Source of the DNA: CAZELM01 sp964512995
GTDB taxonomy: Bacteria; CSSED10-310
NCBI GenBank assembly: GCA_964512995.1
Contig: CAZELM010000002.1
Coordinates: 1 to 64,000 of the forward strand
Reading direction: 5' to 3'
Length of the DNA: 64,000 nt
A model generated the notes under the pieces. It made no database searches. It was given only the letters and a program-made list of their open reading frames with translations, and was not told the DNA's origin. A program made the position numbers and the translations under genes. Positions 17,772-26,614 of this stretch are shown one piece after another (within the stretch, counting starts at the first letter, position 1; each line of letters opens with the position of its first letter).

Positions 17772-18622
17772 CGTTCGATTCCTTTGTTCAGACTCCCGGA
17801 TCGAAAGCCGAGCAGATCCAATGACACGGATGTAAATTCCAGTGTTTCAAGATATGCAACTGTTTCCTCCCGGATATCGATCAGGTCATAGAATCGGTCC
17901 GGCATGATTTCGATCCGAACCGAATCCCCGTAATACCGGACCCGGACAATATCAAATCCCCTGTCATGAAAAAACTGCTCAGCGGCAGCCACCTGATTTA
18001 AGGCTTTCTCTGTAATAACCGTGTCATAGGGGAATCGGGACGCCAGACATGGCGAACTCGGCCGGTTCCAGATGGAAAGCCCCATCACCTTCGCAAATCC
18101 GCGGATATCTTCTTTGGTCCATCCATGCTCCGCAAATGGGCTCCGTGTATGTGTTTCGTTCACTGCCCGTCGGCCTGGCCGGTAATCATCCTGATCATCC
18201 CGATGCTGACCTTCCAGAACGACCGGAATCTGCTGCGATCTAGCAAACTCCCAGATCAGTTGCAGCATCGACTTTTTGCAGTGATAACACCGATCGCGGC
18301 GATTACTGCAAAAATACGGATCCAGAAGTGGGTTAACGGAAATGATGTGATGCTGAAATCCGTGCTCCTGGGCAAAATCACGTGCAATCGTACGCTGGTC
18401 CGGAGATTCGAGCGGCGAATCGATGGTCACAGCGACCATGCGATCTCCCAGAATCCGATGCGCCAGAACTGCCAGCAAACCACTGTCCACTCCCCCGGAA
18501 TACGCCACGACTACCGATCGGCAGGCGTGTAGATCCTCGGACAGGGACATCCATTTCCGGGTCAATGCTTCGGATAATCCGGTCGGCTGACAATCACCGA
18601 GAAGCGATTCTGCCGGATTCAT
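17768..18622 (-). CDS. larE: LarE, sulfur transferase of NPN cofactor synthesis
   Basis: The 284-residue protein is a PP-loop ATPase (SGGVDS at 42-47) that adenylylates the biscarboxylate pyridinium nucleotide and adds sulfur. LarE of L. plantarum gives up the sulfur of one Cys. This protein has a CYHC pair plus the Cys of SPCLASR, the three-Cys arrangement described for LarE types that carry a 4Fe-4S cluster; that assignment needs alignment. The start at 18622 overlaps the larB stop (ATGA); a longer open frame upstream would run into larB and is rejected. Confidence 0.93.
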   Translation of the reverse strand: MNPAESLLGDCQPTGLSEALTRKWMSLSEDLHACRSVVVAYSGGVDSGLLAVLAHRILGDRMVAVTIDSPLESPDQRTIARDFAQEHGFQHHIISVNPLLDPYFCSNRRDRCYHCKKSMLQLIWEFARSQQIPVVLEGQHRDDQDDYRPGRRAVNETHTRSPFAEHGWTKEDIRGFAKVMGLSIWNRPSSPCLASRFPYDTVITEKALNQVAAAEQFFHDRGFDIVRVRYYGDSVRIEIMPDRFYDLIDIREETVAYLETLEFTSVSLDLLGFRSGSLNKGIER

Positions 18623-19389
18623 GAGACACCTGTTCGGAGTGACAATCGGTTGATTTTCGCTGCCATGCAACCAGCGCCATATCCATTGTCGATGTTCACA
18701 ACCGACACGCCATTGGCGCAACTGTTCAGCATACCCAGCAAGGCAGCCAACCCATGAAAACTGGCTCCATAACCAATACTGGTCGGAACAGCGATCACCG
18801 GCGCGGGAGTCAGTCCGCCGACGACACTGGGCAAGGCGCCTTCCATGCCTGCCACGACCACAATCACGTTGGTGGACTGGAGCCTGTGGAAATGACTCAA
18901 TAACCGGTGGATACCCGCGACACCGACATCAAATATCCGCTCCACCTGATTACCCATCAGTTCCGCCGTGATCGCGGCCTCCTCTGCCACCGGAATATCG
19001 GATGTGCCAGCGGTTATGACTAAAATCCCCGGATGCCGCGTCTCCGGATGATTTGACTCCACAAACAGAATCCGCGCTATCGGGTGATATTGAACGGCTG
19101 GAATGGATTCCTTGATCAGGAGATGGACGGCTGGATCGATTCGCGTTGCCAATACATTCCGATTGTTTTCCATGAGCCGCAGGAGCAGCTCCCGAATCTG
19201 TTCCGGAGTCTTTCCGAGACCAAAAATAACCTCCGGAAACCCGGTCCGGATGGCCCGATGATGATCGAGATGAGCATACCCGTTCAGGGCTTCATAAGGG
19301 AATGTTTTCAGTTGGTCCAGGATATCACCCAGTGAAATATCTCCCGTGCGGTAACGTTCGAGCAGATCAATCAATCGTTTTTGTTCCAT
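18619..19389 (-). CDS. larB: LarB, pyridinium-3,5-biscarboxylate mononucleotide synthase
   Basis: The 256-residue protein has the AIRC/PurE-like fold motifs of LarB: LVITAGTSDIPVAEEAAITA, VVVAGMEGALPSVVGGL and IAVPTSIGYGASFHGLAALL, ending NIDNGYGAGCMAAKIN. LarB carboxylates and hydrolyses nicotinic acid adenine dinucleotide to start the nickel-pincer cofactor. It leads the three-gene operon larB-larE-larC. No larA (lactate racemase) is in the window, so the cofactor user is encoded elsewhere. Confidence 0.95.
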   Translation of the reverse strand: MEQKRLIDLLERYRTGDISLGDILDQLKTFPYEALNGYAHLDHHRAIRTGFPEVIFGLGKTPEQIRELLLRLMENNRNVLATRIDPAVHLLIKESIPAVQYHPIARILFVESNHPETRHPGILVITAGTSDIPVAEEAAITAELMGNQVERIFDVGVAGIHRLLSHFHRLQSTNVIVVVAGMEGALPSVVGGLTPAPVIAVPTSIGYGASFHGLAALLGMLNSCANGVSVVNIDNGYGAGCMAAKINRLSLRTGVS

Positions 19390-19484
19390 GGTGAATCTTG
19401 TTCAGTGTTAATTGTTACAGCCAATAATACCAAAAGCAGAATATCAGAGATTATTGGATGAGAGAACTTTTTTCACACCGTTTC

Positions 19485-19566
19485 AATCCGTGTCCATCCG
19501 TGGTTTGTTTTTTCTTTTCCGGTGAGGAGTCTCACACGAAGACGCGAAGACACGAAGACACGAAAA
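19485..19566. repeat. Dispersed intergenic repeat with 9-bp CACGAAGAC iterations
   Basis: The 267-bp gap between larB and the Thr-Pro repeat gene holds atccgtgtccatccgtggtt (about 19485-19505), a relative of the element at 16472, followed at 19534-19566 by repeated units of the type acgaagaca with period 9. Such strings recur between genes in many genomes of environmental bacteria. No gene or terminator is seen here. Confidence 0.6.
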
Positions 19567-19656
19567 AATCCATACTTACAATATGTGAGAGTGATACAAC
19601 AATTCCCGGACAGAAACGATCTGCCCGGGAATTGTTTCTTTCCGGCCGAGTGCCGG

Positions 19657-22600
19657 TTATCTTCTCGTCACTGATACGATCAGGAAGAGCGAGATCGCTG
19701 CCAGCATCAGGAAAATGCCCGATGGCGATGATGCCGGGATATATTCCATGATGGGAGTCGGTGTCGGACCCGTCTCATAACAGTAATCATAAATCCGTAC
19801 ATTATCCAGAAATACCATCGGCTCAAACCGATCATCCGGTTCAGGATAATGGACCGTTACGGGGAAGAAGGAGAAGAACCGTATGGATACGACCTGATCT
19901 CCAGCAAGTTGTTCCAATGGAAGACTCACATGGAAATAATCATCCTGCTCGTCAACGACCGTATAGATATCATAGACCAGAGCACTGCCGTGAGCTTCCA
20001 CCAGGAACATATCCTGATCCGTGATCCGGTCGCCTTTCTTCTGGGGACCGACGAAGTTCTTCAGCCGGACGTAGAAATCCAGAACGGCACTGCGGCGGAT
20101 AGGTTCCGCGAAATTTACGGTCATCATGAGTTGCGCTTCATTGATTCCGTAACCGGTATCTTCCATACACCCTGCAAAGAATGCACAACTCCCGCCACTG
20201 AATGAATAGTTGACATCCTCCAGCACTCGGAGCCCCCATGTCGGACCGGATGTATCCTCCCAATGACTCAGCGATCCACCCTCAAATCCATCGTAGAAGA
20301 CCACGCCAGGAATACAGGTCGGTGTGGGAGTGGGAGATGGTGTCGGAGTCGGTGTATCCACACACTCCCCAATATGAATCCCCGGATCGGGTATCGGCTG
20401 CTGAACGGGAGTCCCCTGGTAATCAACATACCGGATATTGGAGTCTGAGCATTCGATCAGAGTATCCGATGAAAGCGGAACATCCGGAGAAACATGTACC
20501 TGGAAATTCACGTCAATGCTCTCCCCCACTCGTAATCGGTCGAAATGCCAGATATATCGCCGCGGATCATCTGCAGAGGCAGTGGGAACGACGGTTGGAG
20601 CGACATTCCAGGAACCGGGAACAATATCCGTATACACATTACTGCCATCCGGACACTGATGTGAAGCGCCACCAAACACTTCCTCGACATAGATATCTTT
20701 CCCCGCGAGATTGTTGATTACATCCGCCGCAATTTCCTGATACACATCCGCCAGATCATCCTCAGTCGGAGACCAGTAGTAGTTGCCGTGTTTGGCGGCT
20801 TCGGGAGTCGGCACAGAACCCCAATATTCCGGGTTGAATGGATCGGCAATCTCCCGCAACAGATCTTCGTTTATCAAAGTTCCCAGACCGATCGTATGGA
20901 TCGTGGTGGCATACACCGATGCATAGTCACCCCAGGGTTGACTCAGCGAGATATGCCGAGCCATTTCACGGGCATGATCGATCGCATCATTGTCCCAGCC
21001 AGGAACATCTGCTGGTCCTGGAGTATAGAACCGGTTTGGACTCCGGTCTGAAAGCACGACCATGAATCGGTCGCCACGATGAGCAGGGGCAGGCGTCGGT
21101 GGAACCGGTGATCCTTCGGGTGTTGGCGGAGCGGGATGGATGGGCATTGCACCGATGACATTTTTCGCATAATGCATTCCCGGTCCCAGTGCTCGAGCTC
21201 CACCCAAGGGTTCCTGAGACAGATGATCATGCCACCAGAATTGTTTATGCTGCGGGTCATCGGGATCATCCAGCACCCGCTGAACCGGTTCCGGCATCTC
21301 GTCCGGGAACACCCGCGGTACAGGATTGTATCCCGGCACTCCATTCGGAGACTGGGAATTGCCATAGAATACCAACCCACCGTAATCCTGAGAGCCGTAG
21401 ATCGGAGGATTTTCCACCAGATAATCATAGAACTTCCAGGTTCCCCACAAAACATGAACATAGGGCCGATATGCGGTATCCAGATAGGGATCTTCTCCGA
21501 TTGGCCCGTATGGCGGTTCTTCAAATTCATTGTATCCGGATTCAAATTGAAGCAATGTGTCGCTTTTAGCTACCACACACACCACATCCACCGGCTGGCG
21601 GATATACCGGATCGATCCGTCACTCGTGAGCGTCAACCGAACCTGCAGGTTGTCATCCGGACAAATCGTACCACTGCTCAGATTTTCTTTAATGATGCGA
21701 ATCCGCGGTGGTTCGATTGTGATGGGTGTGGGAGTCCCTTCAGGGGTATCGGTCGGGACTGGCGTATTTGTCGGCGTATTGCTGGGGGTCGGGGTTTGTG
21801 TCGGTGTGAGTGTTGGAGAAGGCGTTGGTGTACGCGTCGGCGAGTTGGTCGGAGTATTCGTGGGAGTCGGAGTATCAGTTGGTGTCTGGGTGGGCGTACT
21901 GGTCGGAGTGTTGGTTGGAGTCTGAGTTGGGGTATTCGTCGGGGTTCTGGTTGGTGCATTGGTGGGGGTTTCTGTCGGCGTATTTGTTGGCGTATTCGTC
22001 GGCGTATGGGTCGGTGTATTGGTTGCCGTCGGCGTTGCAGTGGGCGTATTCGTTGAAGTCGGCGTCATTGTCGACGTGTTCGTCGGTGTTGGGGTTTGGG
22101 TTGGCGTGTTCGTCGGTGTCGGGGTCCATGTCGGCGTATGGGTGAATGTCGGGGTTAATGTCGGAGTCTGCGTCGGCGTATTCGTCTCCGTCGGAGTCTG
22201 TGTTGGTGTGTTTGTAGGCGTTGGGGTCCATGTCGGTGTATTGGTGAATGTCGGGGTCCATGTCGGTGTCTGCGTCGGCGTGTTGGTCTCCGTTGGTGTC
22301 TGGGTTGGTGTGTTCGTCGGAGTGGGTGTTGATGTAGGCGTATTGGTCGGCGTTGGGGTACTGGTGGGGGTTTGGGTTGGCGTATTAGTCGGCGTCGGCG
22401 TCCATGTCGGCGTATTGGACGGCGTTGGCGTTTGCGTCGGGGTGTTGGTTGGCGTCCCGGTTGGAGCTCCGGTTGGCGTATTGGTCGGGGTGTTGGATGG
22501 TGTGGGGGTCTGGGTCGGAGTATCCGTGGGGGTACTCGTCGGTGTGTTTGTCGGTGTATTGGTTGGAGTAGGTGTCTGGGTTGGGGTGTCTGTTGGAGTG

Positions 22601-23907
22601 TCCGTGGGGGTATTGGTGGGCGTCGGTGTCGGTGTATCGGTCGGAGTCTGGGTTGGAGTTGGCGTTGCAGTGGGTGGTTCGGGAGTGGGTGTATAGGTCG
22701 GTGGGATCGGCGTGGCTGTCGGTGTCCAGGTCGGCGGGATCGGTGTCGGTGTCAATGTCGGCGTATCAGTTGGAGTTGGTGTATCGATGGGAGTATTGGT
22801 GGGCGTGGGTGTAGATGTGGGAGTATTGGTGAAGGTTGGGGTATGAGTTGGTGTATGCGTTGGAGTTGGCGTTGATGTGGGAGTATTGGTTTCGGTCGGA
22901 GTGGAAGTGGGTGTGTTGGAAGGTGTGGGGGTAATCGTTGGTGTGTTGCTGGGTGTGCCAGTGGGAGCACCTGTTGGAGTTGAGGTGGGAGTATTTGATG
23001 GTGTCGGTGTTAAAGTCGGCGTGTTGGTATTCGTCGGAGTGAAAGTGGGAGAATTCGTGGGAGTCGGTGTTCGAGTGGGTGTATTGGTGGGTGTGGGAGT
23101 ATTCGTTGGAGTATTCGTTGGCGTCGGCGTGAATGTCGGTGTGTTGGTGTTCGTTGGCGTCCGGGTGGGGGTATTGGTCGGAGTTCGCGTCGGGGTTCGT
23201 GTCGGGGTTTGCGTGGGCGTGTTGGTCGGTGTATTGGTCGGTCCAGCCGGCGTTGGTGTATCGTCGATCCACCATCCCGCCCGGATGATCGCATCCCGGG
23301 TCAAACCCATGTTCTCGCCCCAGTTATAGTTTGGAATACACGTGAACGAATCAATATCCTCAATCAGGTATTTATGAAAAGTTAAACCGGCCAGATTGTC
23401 CGTACATGGTTTGACCAGATCATTCATATGAAAGGGAAATGAACCAAAATTAGTAACCCTGATTACCAACCGGTCACCAAAGCTCAATGAAATCGGATAC
23501 CCAATACCCCAGTCCCGCAAATCCAACGCATAGAATCCACTGGAATTATAGACAATAACGGGATTCGGGGAAGGATTGGATGGAGAACTCAGGATTGGCT
23601 TTCCCTGCGCATCCAGCGGTGGATTCTTGTAATACCTGACCACATACTCATAATCCATCGGATTGCCAAACAACATGACACCAATGTGAGTGATCGTAAC
23701 GGGTGCTCCAGCGGTATACGTCACAATCACAGAGTCTCCTGTTCCACAGGATAAATATTCGGAATTGATATTATTCAGATAAAAAAATGGCTGAGCATCA
23801 GACCATCCATCGTACTGGAAGTACCAGTAATACCCGGCTCGGGTGCTGACTGGTAAAAAAAACAAAAAACACAATACCATAACACCGAATAAAGCTTTGA
23901 ACCGCAT
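19657..23907 (-). CDS. Giant Thr-Pro repeat surface protein with exosortase-type C-terminal tail
   Basis: The 1416-residue protein has a signal peptide (1-24, ending STRAG). An N-terminal beta-rich domain spans 25-210. About 510 residues of xTPT repeats (217-729) follow. A vWA-like region covers about 740-1100; it has VDVVCVVAK where DxSxS is expected, so the metal site is lost, and it keeps a FMVVLSDRSPNRF strand. Next come a domain of the DFExG...W jelly-roll kind (1190-1375) and a tail IPASSPSG (1390-1397), one membrane helix and RR at the end. That tail has the three parts of PEP-CTERM/IPTL-CTERM sorting signals. The exosortase at 36361 is the likely processing enzyme. Thr-Pro stretches suggest heavy O-glycosylation; GT39 enzymes are encoded nearby. 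Confidence 0.85.
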   Translation of the reverse strand: MRFKALFGVMVLCFLFFLPVSTRAGYYWYFQYDGWSDAQPFFYLNNINSEYLSCGTGDSVIVTYTAGAPVTITHIGVMLFGNPMDYEYVVRYYKNPPLDAQGKPILSSPSNPSPNPVIVYNSSGFYALDLRDWGIGYPISLSFGDRLVIRVTNFGSFPFHMNDLVKPCTDNLAGLTFHKYLIEDIDSFTCIPNYNWGENMGLTRDAIIRAGWWIDDTPTPAGPTNTPTNTPTQTPTRTPTRTPTNTPTRTPTNTNTPTFTPTPTNTPTNTPTPTNTPTRTPTPTNSPTFTPTNTNTPTLTPTPSNTPTSTPTGAPTGTPSNTPTITPTPSNTPTSTPTETNTPTSTPTPTHTPTHTPTFTNTPTSTPTPTNTPIDTPTPTDTPTLTPTPIPPTWTPTATPIPPTYTPTPEPPTATPTPTQTPTDTPTPTPTNTPTDTPTDTPTQTPTPTNTPTNTPTSTPTDTPTQTPTPSNTPTNTPTGAPTGTPTNTPTQTPTPSNTPTWTPTPTNTPTQTPTSTPTPTNTPTSTPTPTNTPTQTPTETNTPTQTPTWTPTFTNTPTWTPTPTNTPTQTPTETNTPTQTPTLTPTFTHTPTWTPTPTNTPTQTPTPTNTSTMTPTSTNTPTATPTATNTPTHTPTNTPTNTPTETPTNAPTRTPTNTPTQTPTNTPTSTPTQTPTDTPTPTNTPTNSPTRTPTPSPTLTPTQTPTPSNTPTNTPVPTDTPEGTPTPITIEPPRIRIIKENLSSGTICPDDNLQVRLTLTSDGSIRYIRQPVDVVCVVAKSDTLLQFESGYNEFEEPPYGPIGEDPYLDTAYRPYVHVLWGTWKFYDYLVENPPIYGSQDYGGLVFYGNSQSPNGVPGYNPVPRVFPDEMPEPVQRVLDDPDDPQHKQFWWHDHLSQEPLGGARALGPGMHYAKNVIGAMPIHPAPPTPEGSPVPPTPAPAHRGDRFMVVLSDRSPNRFYTPGPADVPGWDNDAIDHAREMARHISLSQPWGDYASVYATTIHTIGLGTLINEDLLREIADPFNPEYWGSVPTPEAAKHGNYYWSPTEDDLADVYQEIAADVINNLAGKDIYVEEVFGGASHQCPDGSNVYTDIVPGSWNVAPTVVPTASADDPRRYIWHFDRLRVGESIDVNFQVHVSPDVPLSSDTLIECSDSNIRYVDYQGTPVQQPIPDPGIHIGECVDTPTPTPSPTPTPTCIPGVVFYDGFEGGSLSHWEDTSGPTWGLRVLEDVNYSFSGGSCAFFAGCMEDTGYGINEAQLMMTVNFAEPIRRSAVLDFYVRLKNFVGPQKKGDRITDQDMFLVEAHGSALVYDIYTVVDEQDDYFHVSLPLEQLAGDQVVSIRFFSFFPVTVHYPEPDDRFEPMVFLDNVRIYDYCYETGPTPTPIMEYIPASSPSGIFLMLAAISLFLIVSVTRR
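21722..23259 (-). repeat. Low-complexity 12-bp-period repeat encoding xTPT units
   Basis: About 1.54 kb of DNA within the surface-protein gene repeats a 12-bp unit, with frequent 18-bp (TPTPTN) variants. Synonymous codon choice varies from unit to unit, so the DNA is far less uniform than the protein. Two patches near each other encode NTPTGAPTGTPSNTPT-like variants, which points to past segment duplication. Long open frames on the plus strand across it are by-products. Confidence 0.9.
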
Positions 23908-24002
23908 GGTAAGCTCCTATTCCTGGAAATAAACAAACAATGTTGCCGATGGGTGCTGACCGGTATGTTCCTCCCTGCCTCTCACCAGCTCCCTATAATA
24001 GT

Positions 24003-24032
24003 ATTTAATCTCTAAGCATGAATAAATGTCAA
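24003..24032 (-). promoter_or_regulatory. Possible promoter of the Thr-Pro repeat protein gene
   Basis: On the minus strand, TTGACA (24032-24027) and TTAAAT (24008-24003) are 18 bp apart, about 95 bp before the start codon. The -35 is perfect and the -10 weak; an alternative -10, TATTAT, lies just downstream. It would be divergent from the promoter at 24114. Confidence 0.4.
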
Positions 24033-24113
24033 GTAATCGGGAGCATGAATGGTCGAATTGTTAATAACTGTAGAGTATATCACACAATCACACATAACAG
24101 TGATCGGATGGTG

Positions 24114-24142
24114 TTGACACAAACCAATAGACTCGGTAGATT
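24114..24142 (+). promoter_or_regulatory. Sigma-70-type promoter of the IMPDH-like gene
   Basis: TTGACA (24114-24119) and TAGATT (24137-24142) are separated by exactly 17 bp, 31 bp before the chosen TTG start. This supports the short start over the longer open frame, since the longer start at 24018 would lie upstream of this promoter. Confidence 0.6.
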
Positions 24143-24173
24143 CCACAGGATTTCGTTGAACGGGAGGTTGCCA

Positions 24174-25616
24174 TTGAAGGTTACTGATAAAATTTTCCAG
24201 GATGGGCTGACATTTGATGACGTGACGCTGATACCGGCCGAGTCCGATGTATTACACACCCATGTCGATACTTCAACGATTCTGACACATGAATTGACAT
24301 TGAACATCCCGATCATCAGTGCGCCGCTCAACACGGTGACAGAATCCCGAATGGCGATCGCCATCGCCCGGATCGGCGGAATGGGTATCATCCATCACGG
24401 GATGTCTCCACAGGATCAGGCCGATGAAGTTGACAAAGTCAAAAGATCGGAAAGCGGAATGATCCGGGACCCCGTTACCCTGAAACCAGATCAATCCATC
24501 CGGGCTGCCATCGAGCTGATGAATCAGTTTCAGATTTCAGGGATACCCATAACGGAAAATGGTATTCTGATCGGAATCATCACCAATCGGGATCTGCGCT
24601 TTGAACCGGATCTCAACCGCCCGATCCGCGACCTGATGACCAGTCAGAACCTGATCACGGTCCGGGAAGGAACCAGTCTGGAATCCGCCAAAAAAATCCT
24701 CCAGACACATCGCATTGAAAAACTACCGGTTGTCGATGATCAGAACCGGCTGAAAGGTCTGATCACAATCAAAGATATCCGCAAAAAAGAGACATTTCCG
24801 CACTCAACCAAAGATCCGCTGGGACGGCTTCGCGTTGGCGCATCGGTCAGCGCTGGCTCCGATCTGATCGATCGTGTCAATGCCCTGGTTTCGGTCAAGA
24901 CCGATCTCATCTGTATCGATGCCCCACACGCTCATTATAAAGGCGTATTGAAAGCGGTGGAGTGGGTGAAAAACCACTATCCCGACCAGATCGTCATGGC
25001 CGGAAATGTCGTTACCCGGGAAGGCGCTGACGCGCTTATTCAGGCTGGAGCGGACATCATCAAAGTGGGCTTTGGATTTACCAGCACCACCACATCCTTT
25101 CTGACTGGAGTTGCTGTGCCTCAGATCACCGCCATTCTGAATGTCTATGAAATCGCCGGTAAACATAACAAAACGATCATCTCCCACAGCCCCATCCGAT
25201 CTCCGGGTGATCTCTGCAAAGCATGTGCAGCCGGCGCTCATGCCGTCATGATCGGTTCAATGCTGGCAGGAACCGATGAATCCCCCGGAGATATCACGAT
25301 GTATCAGGGACGTTCATTCAAAGTGTTTCGCAAATCCGATCCGATTCATTCCATCCGATACGATTCTGTATATCCGGATATTCCGTTCGAACCGGACGTG
25401 AAATCGATGGGAATGGATGAGGCAGACAAACGGGTCCCCTATATCGGATCCTGTGATGGCATCATTCGGCAATTTACCAGCGGACTCAAAATGAGTATGA
25501 GCTACTGCGGGTGTAAACATTTAAAGGAATTCCGGGAAAAAACCCGGTTTATCCGGATAACCGATTGTCACCGGGATCACGCCAGAATCACCGCACCGGG
25601 AGCCATCTCCGGATAG
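24174..25616 (+). CDS. IMP dehydrogenase-like protein lacking catalytic residues
   Basis: The 480-residue protein is close to the length of GuaB (about 488) and follows it end to end: GLTFDDVTLIPAESDV, two CBS domains (about 100-215), GRLRVGASV, GNVVTREGADALIQAGAD, VMIGSMLAGTDESPG and YQGRSFK. The active-site loop GPGSICTT is replaced by GFTSTTTS (301-308) with one residue lost, so the catalytic Cys is gone. DGGIR becomes HSPIR (338-342), losing the IMP-ribose Asp. The RGMGS flap is not recognisable. GMP reductase and GuaB3 also keep that Cys. It is probably a pseudoenzyme, perhaps a CBS-based nucleotide sensor. Start: TTG six bases after gggagg. The next gene is dapF. Confidence 0.85.
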   Translation: MKVTDKIFQDGLTFDDVTLIPAESDVLHTHVDTSTILTHELTLNIPIISAPLNTVTESRMAIAIARIGGMGIIHHGMSPQDQADEVDKVKRSESGMIRDPVTLKPDQSIRAAIELMNQFQISGIPITENGILIGIITNRDLRFEPDLNRPIRDLMTSQNLITVREGTSLESAKKILQTHRIEKLPVVDDQNRLKGLITIKDIRKKETFPHSTKDPLGRLRVGASVSAGSDLIDRVNALVSVKTDLICIDAPHAHYKGVLKAVEWVKNHYPDQIVMAGNVVTREGADALIQAGADIIKVGFGFTSTTTSFLTGVAVPQITAILNVYEIAGKHNKTIISHSPIRSPGDLCKACAAGAHAVMIGSMLAGTDESPGDITMYQGRSFKVFRKSDPIHSIRYDSVYPDIPFEPDVKSMGMDEADKRVPYIGSCDGIIRQFTSGLKMSMSYCGCKHLKEFREKTRFIRITDCHRDHARITAPGAISG

Positions 25617-25753
25617 AATCCACTTGACTCATCACCATTCAGCAACCATTTTCCGGTGGTACGAAAGAATCAGCTTGCACATACCCACAATGATCTGCGC
25701 CCGTTCAATCCATCGGATCTCTTAATCTTTCTTTTCATCGATGAGGTGTAACC

Positions 25754-26614
25754 ATGATCATTCCCTTCACGAAACTGCACGGACTGGAAAATGACTATCT
25801 GTTTATCGATCTTTTCACACATCCATCCCTTCCTGAAGACCGCATACCCGGTATTGCCCGTCGGATGAGCCATCGCCGGAGAGGCATCGGAGCCGATGGC
25901 ATTGTGCTCTGGGGTCCTTCCCGCGAAGCGGATGCGATGATGCGGATCTTCAACTCGGACGGTTCGGAAGCCGAAACCTGCGGAAATGCTCTGCGATGCG
26001 TCGCAAAGCTGCTGTGGGAAAACGGTCATGCCACCCGCTCCCGGATCGTTATCCAGACCCGTGCCGGATGTGTCCATGCAACTGTCGTAATGCAGGATGG
26101 CCGCGTTCATGCCATCGATATCGACATCGGAAAACCCCGCTGGAGCCGCTCCGACCTTCCGATGACCGGTCACGGCGAAGCCCGTCGGATCGAACTTACG
26201 ATCCAGGACACCCATTTCGATGCCACCTGCCTTTCCGTGGGAAATCCCCATTGTGTCCTCTTCGTGGAGCATCCATCCAAAGATCTGATCCTCCAAATGG
26301 GGCCACTCATCGAACATCACGAATGGTTCCCACAGGGCATCAATGTCGGATTTTGTCACGTGCTCAATCCCCATCAGATCGAGTTGACCGTCTGGGAACG
26401 CGGAGCCGGACTGACTGCTGCGTGTGGTACGGGAGCGGCAGCCGCATTCGCAGCTTCCCGGTACCGGAATCGGGTGGAACGCTCTACGGAAATCCAGATG
26501 CCCGGCGGCAGTCTGATGCTCCAGGAAACTCCAAATGGACATCTCCATATTATTGGTCCTGCCACACGGGTGTTTGATGGGTATTGGGAGGAGGATATGA
26601 CTCTTGACGCATGA
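25754..26614 (+). CDS. dapF: Diaminopimelate epimerase
   Basis: The 286-residue protein has both catalytic Cys motifs of DapF: AETCGNALRC (base/acid Cys) and LTAACGTGAAAA. It also has FTKLHGLENDY at the start, GIGADGIVLWG and VGNPHCVLFVE. The enzyme converts LL- to meso-diaminopimelate for lysine and peptidoglycan, in the cytoplasm. The usual HGxGNDF start reads HGLENDY, a minor change. A gaggtg site precedes the ATG. It follows the IMPDH-like gene by 137 bp; other dap genes are not in the window. Confidence 0.96.
   Translation: MIIPFTKLHGLENDYLFIDLFTHPSLPEDRIPGIARRMSHRRRGIGADGIVLWGPSREADAMMRIFNSDGSEAETCGNALRCVAKLLWENGHATRSRIVIQTRAGCVHATVVMQDGRVHAIDIDIGKPRWSRSDLPMTGHGEARRIELTIQDTHFDATCLSVGNPHCVLFVEHPSKDLILQMGPLIEHHEWFPQGINVGFCHVLNPHQIELTVWERGAGLTAACGTGAAAAFAASRYRNRVERSTEIQMPGGSLMLQETPNGHLHIIGPATRVFDGYWEEDMTLDA

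Noticed and set aside
21136..22875. Long open frames on the plus strand opposite the Thr-Pro repeat gene
   Set aside because: They follow from the low-complexity repeat; their Gly-Val-rich translations show no domain, signal or ribosome site, while the minus-strand protein has a signal peptide and defined domains.
24018..24173. 52-codon N-terminal extension of the IMPDH-like protein
   Set aside because: The extension lies upstream of a good promoter at 24114-24142, has no IMPDH similarity, and a gggagg site marks the TTG at 24174.
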